From contig NC_007796.1 in assembly GCF_000013445.1 (NCBI RefSeq), forward strand, positions 3,198,936 through 3,262,935: a DNA stretch of 64,000 nt. Direction: 5' to 3'. Shown here piece after piece: positions 10,300 through 19,502 of the stretch. Origin of the DNA: Methanospirillum hungatei JF-1. GTDB lineage: Archaea; Halobacteriota; Methanomicrobia; Methanomicrobiales; Methanospirillaceae. How positions within the stretch are numbered: position 1 is the stretch's first letter; each line of letters opens with the position of its first letter. Below the pieces are notes generated by a model. That model was not told the origin of the DNA, ran no database searches, and saw only the letters and a list, made by a program, of their open reading frames with translations. Position numbers and translations under genes: made by a program.

Positions 10300-10773
10300 A
10301 ATCAGAACGCAGCTCTGGATTATGAACAGGTACTAAAACTATGCCCTGCAGATCCTGATGCCCTGATGAACAGAGGTCGTGCTCTCATAGAACTAACCCG
10401 TTTTGAAGAGGCAATCAGTACATTTGAACAAGTTATTCAGAATAATCAGAACCATGCAGCAGCCTGGATATCGAAAGGTTTTGCCCTCTTCGAATCAGGA
10501 AAATATCAGGAAGCATTGGAAGCATTTGAGCAGGGAGGCCTGATAAATCCTGATGATCCGGGGATCTGGGAACAGCAGGGAGATATACTCATCGAACTGG
10601 GCAGATTTGAAGAGGCTCTGTCAGCCTTCGAAAAGGCAATACAGATGCGGCCTGGAAAAGGATATTTGTGGAGAAAGAAAGGCCATGCTCTCAAAGCTCT
10701 TGGAAGAAAGGATAAGATGAATGAAGCATATGACAAAGGATTCCGCCTTGACTGCCCTGAATATGATATCTGA
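10300..10773 (+). pseudogene. 5'-truncated TPR protein gene
   Basis: An open frame from 10366 codes for 135 residues of tandem tetratricopeptide repeats (ALIELTRFEEAISTFEQVI and similar, about three to four units). The same frame continues as good TPR sequence upstream of that ATG, back to 10300 (NAALDYEQVLKLCPADPDAL), and then hits TAA at 10297-10299 right after an ATG CAA. No start codon lies between that stop and 10366. I therefore read it as the remnant of a longer TPR gene cut by a nonsense mutation or deletion, although a short protein from 10366 could still be made. Confidence 0.6.
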
Positions 10774-10886
10774 ACCTTTGTGACTATGGAAAAATGAAGA
10801 GAAGATCCCGTTATCAAGACATACCCTTCATCTCATGAATTCATATAACAGCCCAAACCCGGATGACAAAAATCTTTTTCCACTTT

Positions 10887-11102
10887 TTACTCTTTTACAA
10901 CAAACTCAGCATCTTCAGGTTCTAATGGAATGAGAATCCAGGCGATCAGGTAAATCAGTATGCCGGATCCAACCGTGAGTAACAGGACGATGAAGATAAG
11001 TCTGATGATGATCGGGTCGATATCAAGATATTTTCCGATACCTCCACATATTCCTGCGAGGATCTTATCTTTTCTGGACCGGTACAACCGTTTTGGTTCC
11101 AT
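10887..11102 (-). CDS. PspC-domain small membrane protein
   Basis: 71 residues starting MEPKRLYRSRKDKILAG, followed by GGIGKYLDIDP and one long hydrophobic segment (about 35-60). This is the compact PspC domain. In bacteria PspC senses envelope stress, and archaeal copies are of unknown role. I chose ATG 11102 because the PspC domain begins there. A longer frame runs 30 codons upstream without family similarity. Monocistronic. Confidence 0.85.
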   Translation of the reverse strand: MEPKRLYRSRKDKILAGICGGIGKYLDIDPIIIRLIFIVLLLTVGSGILIYLIAWILIPLEPEDAEFVVKE

Positions 11103-11408
11103 GCTCACTTCTCTTTCCTCAAAATAAATAATCCTTGTGCGAAGGAGAGAAGAACTCAGTTTATCCGAGTTACTAATACAAAATCTACACAAAGGATCGC
11201 AACGGTAATCAACAGAAAAACAGCATACCGCATTTGAAATAAGATGGATCTAAAATGAACAGTATGGACGCGACCCCATTATTGAAGTAGAAATAACTCT
11301 GAAAAGTTCTTAATAATTCTTTATTTGTTCGTAACACCCGAACAGAACCATCATGATTTATCATGTAGATACACGCAATAAAATCTGATAGACCTGATCA
11401 GCCGGTCT

Positions 11409-11422
11409 TGGGACATATCCCA
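11409..11422. promoter_or_regulatory. Inverted repeat upstream of the HTH-CBS gene
   Basis: TGGGA-N4-TCCCA lies about 70 bases before the ATG at 11492, in a 390-base intergenic stretch (11103-11491) with no gene. A second dyad, CATGAT-TT-ATCATG, is at 11352-11365. Either could be an operator of the flanking HTH-CBS regulator. This rests on symmetry alone. Confidence 0.3.
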
Positions 11423-11491
11423 TCGGGACAGATATTTGTACCGCTCTCCAACTAAAATGTGACAAGATACGGCATACATGAGCATATAACC

Positions 11492-12370
11492 ATGGATTTA
11501 TCTCCGATTCAAAACGACATCCTGATTACGCTTATCAGCCTGTATGAAAAAAAATCTCTCCCCATTAAAGGAGAGGAGATAGCCGACATCATCTTACGCA
11601 ATCCGGGTACGGTCCGAAACCAGATGCAGGCACTCAAGGCAATCGGACTTGTTGATGGTATCCCTGGCCCAAAAGGCGGGTACCACCCGACATCACTTGC
11701 ATACAAGGAGTTACATCTGAAACATGACGGTGAAGCATATGAGGTGAAGATCTCCCGCGATGGCGAGATTGTTCCTGGTGTAAAGGTCGGGGAGATCATC
11801 TTTACCACCCTCTCTCATGCCGATATCTGTCATGCCCAGATTCGGATCATCGGCAGCGTGAAACTCTTCAATAATGGCGATATCATCACCATCGGACCAA
11901 CCCCGGTCAATAAACTTCTTATAAAGGGCGAAGTCTTCGGGAAGGATGAGAACGAACCTGCATTGATTGTATCAATCCTTGAGATGGTGTCGTTACCGAA
12001 AAAACCCATCAGGGACTACATGACAACGCCCATCAAGATGCTCTCGACCAAAAATACCCTGAAAGAAGCGATCAGACTCTTTAATACCCACCATATCCAT
12101 GGAGCCCCGGTTATGGACGGAGGATTTCTCCGTGGCATCGTAACCATGTCTGACATCCTTCATGCCATTGAGCAGGACCTGCCCCTGGACACCCGGGTCT
12201 GTGAGGTCATGACCGAAGACGTGGTCTATGCCGATGCATCAGTCCAGCTGTATGAAGTTATCAGAAAGTTCAAGGAGCGTTCAATCGGGAGGCTCGTGGT
12301 TTTTGAAGAGAACCGGCCGGTAGGTATTCTGACACAGTCTGACATCTTCCGGACACTACCGACCAACTAA
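11492..12370 (+). CDS. HTH and tandem-CBS-domain regulator
   Basis: 292 residues from ATG 11492 (a GTG 11 codons upstream is possible). N-terminal winged helix (about 5-75, with GTVRNQMQALKAIGLVDG), a central beta-rich segment (80-165), then a CBS pair (about 170-290): PIKMLSTKNTLKEAIRLF and VMTEDVVYADASVQLYEVI. CBS pairs bind adenine nucleotides or similar ligands, so this is likely a ligand-controlled transcription factor. A methyltransferase gene follows after 10 bases and may be cotranscribed. Confidence 0.85.
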   Translation: MDLSPIQNDILITLISLYEKKSLPIKGEEIADIILRNPGTVRNQMQALKAIGLVDGIPGPKGGYHPTSLAYKELHLKHDGEAYEVKISRDGEIVPGVKVGEIIFTTLSHADICHAQIRIIGSVKLFNNGDIITIGPTPVNKLLIKGEVFGKDENEPALIVSILEMVSLPKKPIRDYMTTPIKMLSTKNTLKEAIRLFNTHHIHGAPVMDGGFLRGIVTMSDILHAIEQDLPLDTRVCEVMTEDVVYADASVQLYEVIRKFKERSIGRLVVFEENRPVGILTQSDIFRTLPTN

Positions 12371-12380
12371 CCGGGGATAT

Positions 12381-13370
12381 ATGCGTTCATTTACGACATC
12401 TCATGGCATTTTTTACAATGGCGACTGCATAAAAGGGGCAGCGCTCATTCCTGACAACACTGTTGATCTCATCATCACCGATCCCCCGTACGGGATTGAA
12501 GGGGACAAACTCCACCGGCACTATAACCGGGACGAATCATTTGTCACCGACGGATATGTGGAGATCCCGGCGGAGGAGTACGAATCATTCACCAGAGACT
12601 GGATTTTACAGGCCGAACGAATCCTCCGGCCAGGTGGTTCTCTTTATATCGTCTCCGGATATACCCACCTTCGACATATTCTCAATGCTCTCTATGAAAC
12701 CAGCCTTGAAGAGGTAAACCATATCATCTGGCGATATAATTTCGGGGTATTTACCAGCCTGAAGTATGTCTCATCACATTACCATATCCTCTTTTATGCA
12801 AAGCCCGGGGGGAAGCGGACCTTTAACACCGAATGCAGGTTCTCCCTCTCTGAAAAGGATGAGAACGGGGGATCGCTTAATTACCAGGATCGCGAGGATG
12901 TCTGGATCATCAACCGGGAGTATAAACCAGGGAAAGTAAAGAATAAAAATGAACTCCCGACCGCTCTTTTAAGTAAGATCATCCAGTATAGCAGCAATGA
13001 GGGTGATCTCGTGTGTGATCTCTTCCTTGGGGGGTTCTCAACCGCAAAGACTGCAATCGGACTCCTGCGGAGAGCAACCGGGTTTGAAATCTCACCGGTC
13101 ATGTATGATGCGAAGATTGATGAGATGATGGCAGTAGTCCCCGGATTTCTTCTTGATACCGCACAGACCCCGAAAGAACCCAGCAGGAAACGAACCCGGA
13201 AAGCCTGGAATCCGGAAGAGACAGAGCAGCTTCGGAAAAGATATAACGAATTGAACCAGACCAGCCTTTCACAGAAAGAAGTAAACCAGCAATTACAAGA
13301 GGAATTTGATCGGGGGTACTGGTCGATAGAAAAAGCCCTCAAACAGACCGGTATAAAACCCGGACGATAA
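12381..13370 (+). CDS. Orphan beta-class DNA methyltransferase with Myb-like C-terminus
   Basis: 329 residues. Motif IV DPPYGIEG is near residue 35 and the SAM-binding motif I (DLFLGGFST, a variant of FxGxGT) is near residue 213, the beta-class order for N6-adenine or N4-cytosine methylation. The tail from about 265 (RKAWNPEETEQLRKRYNEL) resembles a SANT/Myb-like helix set, an uncommon addition that could help target recognition. No restriction endonuclease is adjacent, so it looks like a stand-alone (epigenetic or protective) enzyme. The recognition site cannot be read from sequence. Confidence 0.85.
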   Translation: MRSFTTSHGIFYNGDCIKGAALIPDNTVDLIITDPPYGIEGDKLHRHYNRDESFVTDGYVEIPAEEYESFTRDWILQAERILRPGGSLYIVSGYTHLRHILNALYETSLEEVNHIIWRYNFGVFTSLKYVSSHYHILFYAKPGGKRTFNTECRFSLSEKDENGGSLNYQDREDVWIINREYKPGKVKNKNELPTALLSKIIQYSSNEGDLVCDLFLGGFSTAKTAIGLLRRATGFEISPVMYDAKIDEMMAVVPGFLLDTAQTPKEPSRKRTRKAWNPEETEQLRKRYNELNQTSLSQKEVNQQLQEEFDRGYWSIEKALKQTGIKPGR

Positions 13371-13429
13371 CCGGAGACATCGGTATCTGATCGGGAGATT
13401 TATTATTGGATACGACCGAAATCTGATAT

Positions 13430-13681
13430 ATGAAGTCCATACTTGCCCGCACGCTCTCACGGAAACAGATCGTGACCAATGACGGGAAAGCAATCGGATC
13501 ACTTCGCAATCTGATGGTAGATTTTGATACAGGCCTGATCACAGACCTTGTGCTAGAGCCTGATCAGTCCTTTGATACAACCGGATATACCCTGGACGGA
13601 GACCGGATGCTTATCCCTTTCGAAGCCGTCAGGGACATAAAAGACTTTATTGTGGTAGATCGTTACCTTGCCAGAATGTGA
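13430..13681 (+). CDS. PRC-barrel domain protein
   Basis: 83 residues, a single PRC-barrel: LSRKQIVTNDGKAIGSLRNLMVDFDTG, then LIPFEAVRDIKDFIVVDRYL at the end. Small archaeal PRC-barrel proteins are widespread and are thought to be adaptors, for example in cell division or RNA metabolism; this copy's role is unknown. A TATA-like TTTATTATT lies about 30 bases upstream. The 3' end overlaps the convergent phosphatase gene by 19 bases. Confidence 0.85.
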   Translation: MKSILARTLSRKQIVTNDGKAIGSLRNLMVDFDTGLITDLVLEPDQSFDTTGYTLDGDRMLIPFEAVRDIKDFIVVDRYLARM

Positions 13682-14361
13682 GGAAAGTACATCCTCATTA
13701 TCTCAACAAAGCCTTCGCCGTACGGAACTGATGAGCAATAATCAGAGATATTCCGTACATCTTCCTGAGCATTTGCAACGCAGCAGCCGGTTCCTGCAGC
13801 CTTAATCATCCCGATATCATTCTCCGAGTCTCCAATGCCAAGGAACTCATCAGGCTTTATACCCAGCTGCTCTGCAACGATGTGAAATGTTCTTCCTTTA
13901 TCAATACCGGCCTCGTGAATATGGATGGCAAAGTTAGTGTCCATGATATCTACCGGCCAGCCTGAAAGAAGGGATCTGACCTCTTCAACCGGTACCTCAC
14001 GGGCAAACGCAATATCCGAATACCGCTCCTGGTGGGAGTAGAGCTCAAGACGGATGCCTTTTTTCCCATAGTATTCTTCCAGCAGGTTCAGCGCCTTTAC
14101 CGCAATATCCCGGTTTGCCATAACCTGCATGGAACCCTGAAACCCGATCCGGTACACACCGCCATTCTCGCCGATGAAGGTTCCGCCGGTGCCAATGAGT
14201 TTGCATAGCCCCTTGAGAAGACAGGAGGTGTTGCCTGATGAGAGCACCACCTCTATACCACCCTCCTGAAGCTTTCGTATTGTCTCTATGGCAGCAGTCG
14301 AAAGTCTGCGCTTTTCATCAGTCAGTGTTCCATCGATATCGGTTATCACTCCCCGTAACAC
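13663..14361 (-). CDS. Phosphoglycolate phosphatase, archaeal HAD type
   Basis: 232 residues of the HAD-IIB subfamily. Catalytic motif I is DIDGTLTDE (residues 8-16), motif II is in VVLSSGNT, the motif III Lys is in GIDKGRTF and motif IV is GIGDSENDIGM. The match is to archaeal phosphoglycolate phosphatase (the TA0175 group), which removes phosphate from 2-phosphoglycolate. Starts with GTG at 14361. It lies 35 bases after radA in the same direction and may be the last gene of that string. Confidence 0.88.
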   Translation of the reverse strand: MLRGVITDIDGTLTDEKRRLSTAAIETIRKLQEGGIEVVLSSGNTSCLLKGLCKLIGTGGTFIGENGGVYRIGFQGSMQVMANRDIAVKALNLLEEYYGKKGIRLELYSHQERYSDIAFAREVPVEEVRSLLSGWPVDIMDTNFAIHIHEAGIDKGRTFHIVAEQLGIKPDEFLGIGDSENDIGMIKAAGTGCCVANAQEDVRNISDYCSSVPYGEGFVEIMRMYFPHILAR

Positions 14362-14396
14362 AGATGCACTCCTATTATACTCCTATAATTGTGGAC

Positions 14397-15620
14397 CTAG
14401 CAGGACCGAAGACCGCCCTCTTCCACCAGGAACGTTGCTTCCCCTTCCGGCAGGTTCGGACTGTCAACCAGCCGGAAGATACGCTTTCCGCCCTTGCTTT
14501 TTCGCAGGTATACCCGGAAGGTGGCGGTATGGCCGACGATATTTCCTCCGATAGGTTTTGTCGGGTCACCAAAGAAAACTGCCGGATTGGACTGGACCTG
14601 GTTGGTCACGAGGCCTATAGCATTGTACTCGTCGCAGAGCTTGAAGATGTCATGCATATGACGATTCAGTTTCTGCTGGCGTTCTGCAAGGGTGCCACGA
14701 CCTGCATATTCTGATCTGAAAAGGCCGGTGAGTGAGTCCACGATCACGAGTTTGACCGGCTTTCCTGCAGCTTTTAGTTCCTCTGCTAGCTCACGGGATG
14801 TCTCGATGAGGAGCATCTGGTGATCAGATGTCTGGGCACGGGCAACGTGGATATTCTTTAAGAATTCCTGTGGATCTGCACCCTCTATCTCAAGACCCTT
14901 CACCATCTGCTCAATACGTTCAGGTCTGAAGGTATTTTCCGTATCCACGTAGATGACCGAACCGTTCAAACCGCCAAGTTCCTCCGGGAGCTGGACGTTC
15001 ACTGCCATCTGGTGAACAATCTGGGATTTCCCAGAACCAAACTCACCGTACATCTCGGTGATAGCCTGGGTCTCAAATCCTCCGCCAAGGAGTTCGTCTA
15101 CCTCCGGAACAAGGGTCCGCAGCTTCTTGACCTTCAGACGCTGCTCAAAGACATCAGTACCGGTCTTGAATCCCCCGATATCTGCCTGGTCCCGGCACCA
15201 CTTGATCATCTTCTTTGCAGTTGCCTCTCCTAGTTCAGCCGCCTCTGCAAGGGTTGCAGGAAGGGATGTTGCTATGCTTTCAACGGTAAGAAATCCAGCA
15301 TCCCGTAACTTTTCTGCAATTGCCGGGCCGACGCCCGGAATATCCTCAATATCCAGTCTCCGCTGTTGCATATGTGTCGAATCTTCCTTCTGTGCGGACG
15401 AAGCATCAGTGGAACCTTCTGCACCAGGGTTTATCTGGGATGTACACCACTTGATCATCTTGCGGGCGGTTGCTTCCCCGATCTCTGCAGTATCATAGAG
15501 TTCGGTTGCAGTTGCCTGTGCAATCTTTTCCACTGACTCATACCCGGCTTCACGGAGCTTTTCTGCAGTGGTTGGTCCGACACCGGGAATGTCCTCAAGT
15601 TTGTATGTTTCTGCTGCCAT
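14397..15620 (-). CDS. radA: RadA recombinase with two tandem N-terminal HhH domains
   Basis: DNA strand-exchange protein of homologous recombination (archaeal RecA/Rad51). The C-terminal 320 residues are standard RadA: Walker [10 protein letters not shown], Walker [13 protein letters not shown]-binding loop NQVQSNP, and a regular end. The N-terminus is unusual: it carries two copies of the helix-hairpin-helix domain (residues about 6-62 and 89-148), each with DIPGVGP-IAEKLR and GEATA-KMIKWC, joined by a polar linker (65-86). The usual length is about 320-350; this is 407. ATG 15620 has GAGG 8 bases upstream, so the long form is probably made. An internal Met at 15371 would give a classical 324-residue form. 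Confidence 0.95.
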   Translation of the reverse strand: MAAETYKLEDIPGVGPTTAEKLREAGYESVEKIAQATATELYDTAEIGEATARKMIKWCTSQINPGAEGSTDASSAQKEDSTHMQQRRLDIEDIPGVGPAIAEKLRDAGFLTVESIATSLPATLAEAAELGEATAKKMIKWCRDQADIGGFKTGTDVFEQRLKVKKLRTLVPEVDELLGGGFETQAITEMYGEFGSGKSQIVHQMAVNVQLPEELGGLNGSVIYVDTENTFRPERIEQMVKGLEIEGADPQEFLKNIHVARAQTSDHQMLLIETSRELAEELKAAGKPVKLVIVDSLTGLFRSEYAGRGTLAERQQKLNRHMHDIFKLCDEYNAIGLVTNQVQSNPAVFFGDPTKPIGGNIVGHTATFRVYLRKSKGGKRIFRLVDSPNLPEGEATFLVEEGGLRSC

Positions 15621-15697
15621 AGTAGTTTCCTCATCATACAGGTGGCAGCGAGGGGTATTTAAGTCTAAAATAAACGGGGTGAAAGTGAAAATGGCAT

Positions 15698-16987
15698 TTA
15701 TGAAAACGACCGTATGAAGGAGGAAACCGCATTCTTCAACCCTTCAAGGTCTTCTTTTACCACCTCTTCACTTTCGCAGAAGACCCTTTTTCCACTCGCC
15801 CGACCGGTCATAATGACATGTGACCCATGGGGGAGACGGGTCTCCACCAGCCATGATCCCTCCCGGTTTGTAATGACTATCCCCTCCGGTACATGCAGTA
15901 TCCATCCTTCAATCCTGACCGGCTCTTCCTTATCGGGAATAACGGTGAGAGCGCCCCCTCTCCCTAGAGAGACCTCAATTTCACCGGATCTTCCAACTTT
16001 TGTATAGGCATTATAGAGTATGATCGTCTCACCGGGGAGGAGCGTTCGTTTTGCCTCAACATCCCAAAGAACCAGAGGGACATCGGCAGTTCCATCAGAA
16101 AACCGGAGGTTACGGACAAAGGACGTTGTTCCATCCCGCTTGGTAAAGGGTTTTGCCGGCAGGATCTTTGTTATTGTGCCCCGGACAGTACAGCTCGTTT
16201 CAGGAGCGATATGATCAAGCGCTGTTACCGGGATATCTGGGGATGTATCTGCCTGGGCGATGAAGGTCTCTTCATCACACACAATCTCCCGTCCTCCATA
16301 GTCTCCCTCCTTCGTCAGGGCACCGGTCACCGATACAGCCATCCCCGGAGATATTCCAGATAACAGGGCAGGCTCCCAGCAGATAAACCGTGCAGTCCCG
16401 TTTGTATCACCGACAAGACCACTCACCATCTCGCCGCTGGTACCATCCCGGCGGGTAAAGGGACGGGGCTCGGCAAGACTGATGACGAGAAGGTGCAGGT
16501 CTGTGCGCTCAGGGGCCTTCCGCTCTTTCACCTCCATCACACAATCGATGTCCACACAGGTTTTCCGCAAATTCAGCGGCATAATCTCCCGGATGGATTT
16601 TCCATGCCGGCCGATGATCTCGACCACGTCGCCTATCTCAAAGGTCTCTTCAAGGGCTGCAGCCTGCTCATCCCAGAAGACCAGTTCAACCTGTCCGGTC
16701 TCGTCTGCCACCGTCAGTCGTGCAACCAAACCCTTCTCCCCCTCAGGGCGGTCAAACTCCCTGACACCAGAGAAGGCAATGATCTTTGCATAAAAACAGA
16801 AGAGGGAGGACTTCCCCCGCAGACCTCGAATCTTGACATGGGACCGGCCAAGATCTTTTACTACCAGCAGGGCTGCCGTGGTCTCATCTGCGAGGTTTCC
16901 ACAGTCAGCTATCTTCTTCTCTATCAGACGGTCGAACTCTTCCCTGCTGATCAGGTCGTCGACCAGGGCATAGTGATACCTGACCAC
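15698..16987 (-). CDS. Replication protein A, multi-OB-fold ssDNA-binding protein
   Basis: 429 residues containing at least three OB folds (about 55-140, 160-240, 260-355) and a probable degenerate fourth at the C-terminus. Typical signatures are [17 protein letters not shown] and [17 protein letters not shown]. No C4 zinc finger is evident, unlike the RPA41 of some archaea. It coats single-stranded DNA in replication and repair. GTG start at 16987. It lies 15 bases after lysA and 77 bases before radA on the same strand, so ssDNA binding and strand exchange may share transcription. Confidence 0.88.
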   Translation of the reverse strand: MVRYHYALVDDLISREEFDRLIEKKIADCGNLADETTAALLVVKDLGRSHVKIRGLRGKSSLFCFYAKIIAFSGVREFDRPEGEKGLVARLTVADETGQVELVFWDEQAAALEETFEIGDVVEIIGRHGKSIREIMPLNLRKTCVDIDCVMEVKERKAPERTDLHLLVISLAEPRPFTRRDGTSGEMVSGLVGDTNGTARFICWEPALLSGISPGMAVSVTGALTKEGDYGGREIVCDEETFIAQADTSPDIPVTALDHIAPETSCTVRGTITKILPAKPFTKRDGTTSFVRNLRFSDGTADVPLVLWDVEAKRTLLPGETIILYNAYTKVGRSGEIEVSLGRGGALTVIPDKEEPVRIEGWILHVPEGIVITNREGSWLVETRLPHGSHVIMTGRASGKRVFCESEEVVKEDLEGLKNAVSSFIRSFS

Positions 16988-17002
16988 CGGTTCACTCCGG
17001 CA

Positions 17003-18298
17003 TTATCTGAGCCATGAAGGGGTCTCGAGGTTTGCCATCAGATCATCAATGGTCTCTGCCCTTCGCATCAGTTCTGCCTGTCCCTTCCTGACCAGCACCT
17101 CTGCACACCGGCCCCTCCCATTATACTGGGATGCCATCGAGTACCCATAGGCTCCGGCGTCAAGGACGGCGATAAGGTCACCTGCAACGACACCGGGAAG
17201 CTTCCGATCATGAGCAAGGATATCTCCGGTCTCACAGATAGGCCCGGTGACCGTGTAGGTCCCTGCCGGCTCTTCATCAGCACGGTTTGCCACGAGCACC
17301 TCATGGTAGGAGTCATACATGGCCGGACGGATGAGAAGATTAAACCCTGCATCCACGTTCACAAAGGTCTTGTGTGCCTTCTTAACCGAGTTCACTTTTG
17401 TTAGAAGAACGGTTGAGTCACAGACCATGGACCGGCCTGGTTCAATCCAGATCTCAGGCTGAATACCGAGCCGTCTAAGGACTGACGTGCAGACCGGCAT
17501 AACGGCATTGGCATAGCTGGCAAAGGTTGGTGCATCAGGGCCGAAATGATCATACGCAACCCCAAGGCCACCGCCAAGGTCCACGAATTTAAACCTCACA
17601 CCCATCCGGTGGAGTTCCTCGACAACCTCCATCATGACCTGTGCCTCCTTTGCAAAGGGTTCAACGTCAAGGATCTGTGAGCCGATATGACAGTGGATAC
17701 CGACCGGGACAACGTTCTTACAGGCAAGGGCTGCTGCATACGCATCGGTAATCTCTGCTGCCGGAATGCCGAATTTCGATGTTGCAAGGCCGGTTGCTAT
17801 CTTCGGGTGTGTCGGGACATCTATTGCCGGATTTACCCTGAAGGATACCTCAACAACCTTTCCTGCTTCACCTGCGATCCGGTCAAGCTGGGCCAGCTCA
17901 TCCAGTGAGTCAAGGGATACCCGGACACCCTTCTCGACTGCCAGCCGGTGATCTGCCTCGGTCTTGGATGAACCGTTAAAGAGCAGGTGTTCCGGTTTCA
18001 TCCCGGCAAGAAGGGCCATGTGCAGTTCTCCGGATGAGAAGACGTCTGCTCCTGCACCCTCCTGGGCTAGGATCTTTATAATATTGAGGTTTCCATTTGC
18101 CTTTGCAGCATAGAGCACCCGGATATGCGGGTAATGATCTGACAGGGCAGATACATATCCCCGGTAGTTATCCCGAATCCTTGTTTCATCGGTGACATAC
18201 AGGGGAGTTCCGTACTTGAATGCCAGTTCAACCGTGTCACACCCATCGATCATCAGGTGCTGATTTTTGATGGAAAGATGAGGGGGAAGATTCACCAT
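17003..18298 (-). CDS. lysA: Diaminopimelate decarboxylase
   Basis: 431 residues. Converts meso-diaminopimelate to L-lysine, the last step of the pathway. PLP Lys is in LYAAKANGN (about residue 66), the HIGSQ motif follows, the glycine loop is DLGGGLG, and the C-terminal barrel has the catalytic GPICETGD. Its ATG lies inside the end of dapL (7-base overlap) behind GAGGTGAA, so the two are translationally coupled. Confidence 0.96.
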   Translation of the reverse strand: MVNLPPHLSIKNQHLMIDGCDTVELAFKYGTPLYVTDETRIRDNYRGYVSALSDHYPHIRVLYAAKANGNLNIIKILAQEGAGADVFSSGELHMALLAGMKPEHLLFNGSSKTEADHRLAVEKGVRVSLDSLDELAQLDRIAGEAGKVVEVSFRVNPAIDVPTHPKIATGLATSKFGIPAAEITDAYAAALACKNVVPVGIHCHIGSQILDVEPFAKEAQVMMEVVEELHRMGVRFKFVDLGGGLGVAYDHFGPDAPTFASYANAVMPVCTSVLRRLGIQPEIWIEPGRSMVCDSTVLLTKVNSVKKAHKTFVNVDAGFNLLIRPAMYDSYHEVLVANRADEEPAGTYTVTGPICETGDILAHDRKLPGVVAGDLIAVLDAGAYGYSMASQYNGRGRCAEVLVRKGQAELMRRAETIDDLMANLETPSWLR

Positions 18299-19440
18299 TT
18301 CACCTCGCCCATCCGTTCTACTGCCTCTTTTATCCGGTCAACTGAGCGGGTGATTGCAAACCTGACATAACCTTCACCGGATTTTCCAAACCCGACACCA
18401 GGGGTTACGACAATACCGGTCTCGTCCAGCATCCGTGCTGCAAAGGAGATACTGTCAGGAACACTCATCCAGACATAAAAAGTTGCCTTTGGTGTCGTGA
18501 CATCAAACCCGAGTTTTTTAAGTCCGCTCACCAGAACATCCCGGCGTTCCTGGTAGATTTTGCATGCCTCTGCAACACAGTCCTGCGGACCTTCCAAGGC
18601 TGCAATGGCTGCATACTGAACCGGATTAAAGACCCCGGAATCGATGTTGGTCTTGACAATACCAAGGCCACGGATAACCTCCTTGTTTCCAACCGCCATA
18701 CCAATCCGCCATCCGGTCATGTTGTAGGTCTTTGACAGGGAGTGCATCTCAATTCCGACCTCCTCTGCTCCGTCAGTCTCAAGGAAAGAGGGGGCCTTGT
18801 ATCCGTCAAAAGAGATCTCAGAGTAGGCATTGTCACTGACGACGACGATACCATGTTCCCGTGCAAACTCGACAACCTCCTGGTAGAATGACGGGGGAGC
18901 AATGGCAGATGTGGGGTTGTTCGGGTAGTTTATCCACATCAGTTTTGATTTTTTAGCAATATTATTTGGGATGGCGTCAAGATCAGGGAGAAACCCGTTC
19001 TCTTTGAGGAGCGGCATCTCATACGTCTTTGCTTCGGCAAAGAGTGCTCCGGTACTATAGACCGGATATCCGGGGCTTGGAACCAGGACATAATCTCCCG
19101 GACCGACGAGTGCTTCAGGGATATGGGCAACCCCATCCTTTGAACCTATGAGGGATATGACCTGTGAGTCAGGATCAACATCTACACCAAACCGTTTATT
19201 ATACCAGCCTGCAACCGCCTGCCGATATGCCGCCATCCCCAGGTACGAAGGGTAGTGATGATTATCAGGGTTTTTTGCGGCATCAATGAGAGCATCGACG
19301 ATATGGGGCGGAGTTGCAAGATCCGGGTCTCCGACTCCAAGATCGATGACGTCAACCCCTTCAGCCCTTTTCTTTGCTTTCATCTCGTCTATACGGGCGA
19401 ATAGATAGGGGGGAAGATTCGCTATTCGTTGTGCAAACAT
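18292..19440 (-). CDS. dapL: LL-diaminopimelate aminotransferase
   Basis: 382 residues, fold-type I PLP aminotransferase. It makes LL-diaminopimelate directly from tetrahydrodipicolinate with glutamate as donor, bypassing acylated intermediates. Motifs: VIDLGVGDPD near the N-terminus, NNPTSA (PLP contact), and the Schiff-base Lys in SLSKTYNMTGWRIG. The pairing with lysA directly downstream gives the last part of lysine synthesis (an epimerase would be needed elsewhere). Confidence 0.93.
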   Translation of the reverse strand: MFAQRIANLPPYLFARIDEMKAKKRAEGVDVIDLGVGDPDLATPPHIVDALIDAAKNPDNHHYPSYLGMAAYRQAVAGWYNKRFGVDVDPDSQVISLIGSKDGVAHIPEALVGPGDYVLVPSPGYPVYSTGALFAEAKTYEMPLLKENGFLPDLDAIPNNIAKKSKLMWINYPNNPTSAIAPPSFYQEVVEFAREHGIVVVSDNAYSEISFDGYKAPSFLETDGAEEVGIEMHSLSKTYNMTGWRIGMAVGNKEVIRGLGIVKTNIDSGVFNPVQYAAIAALEGPQDCVAEACKIYQERRDVLVSGLKKLGFDVTTPKATFYVWMSVPDSISFAARMLDETGIVVTPGVGFGKSGEGYVRFAITRSVDRIKEAVERMGEVKW

Positions 19441-19502
19441 GGTGGTACACGTTAGCCACCAGAATTCATAGATGTTTAGGAGACGAAAAAAGACGAGAGG
19501 GA

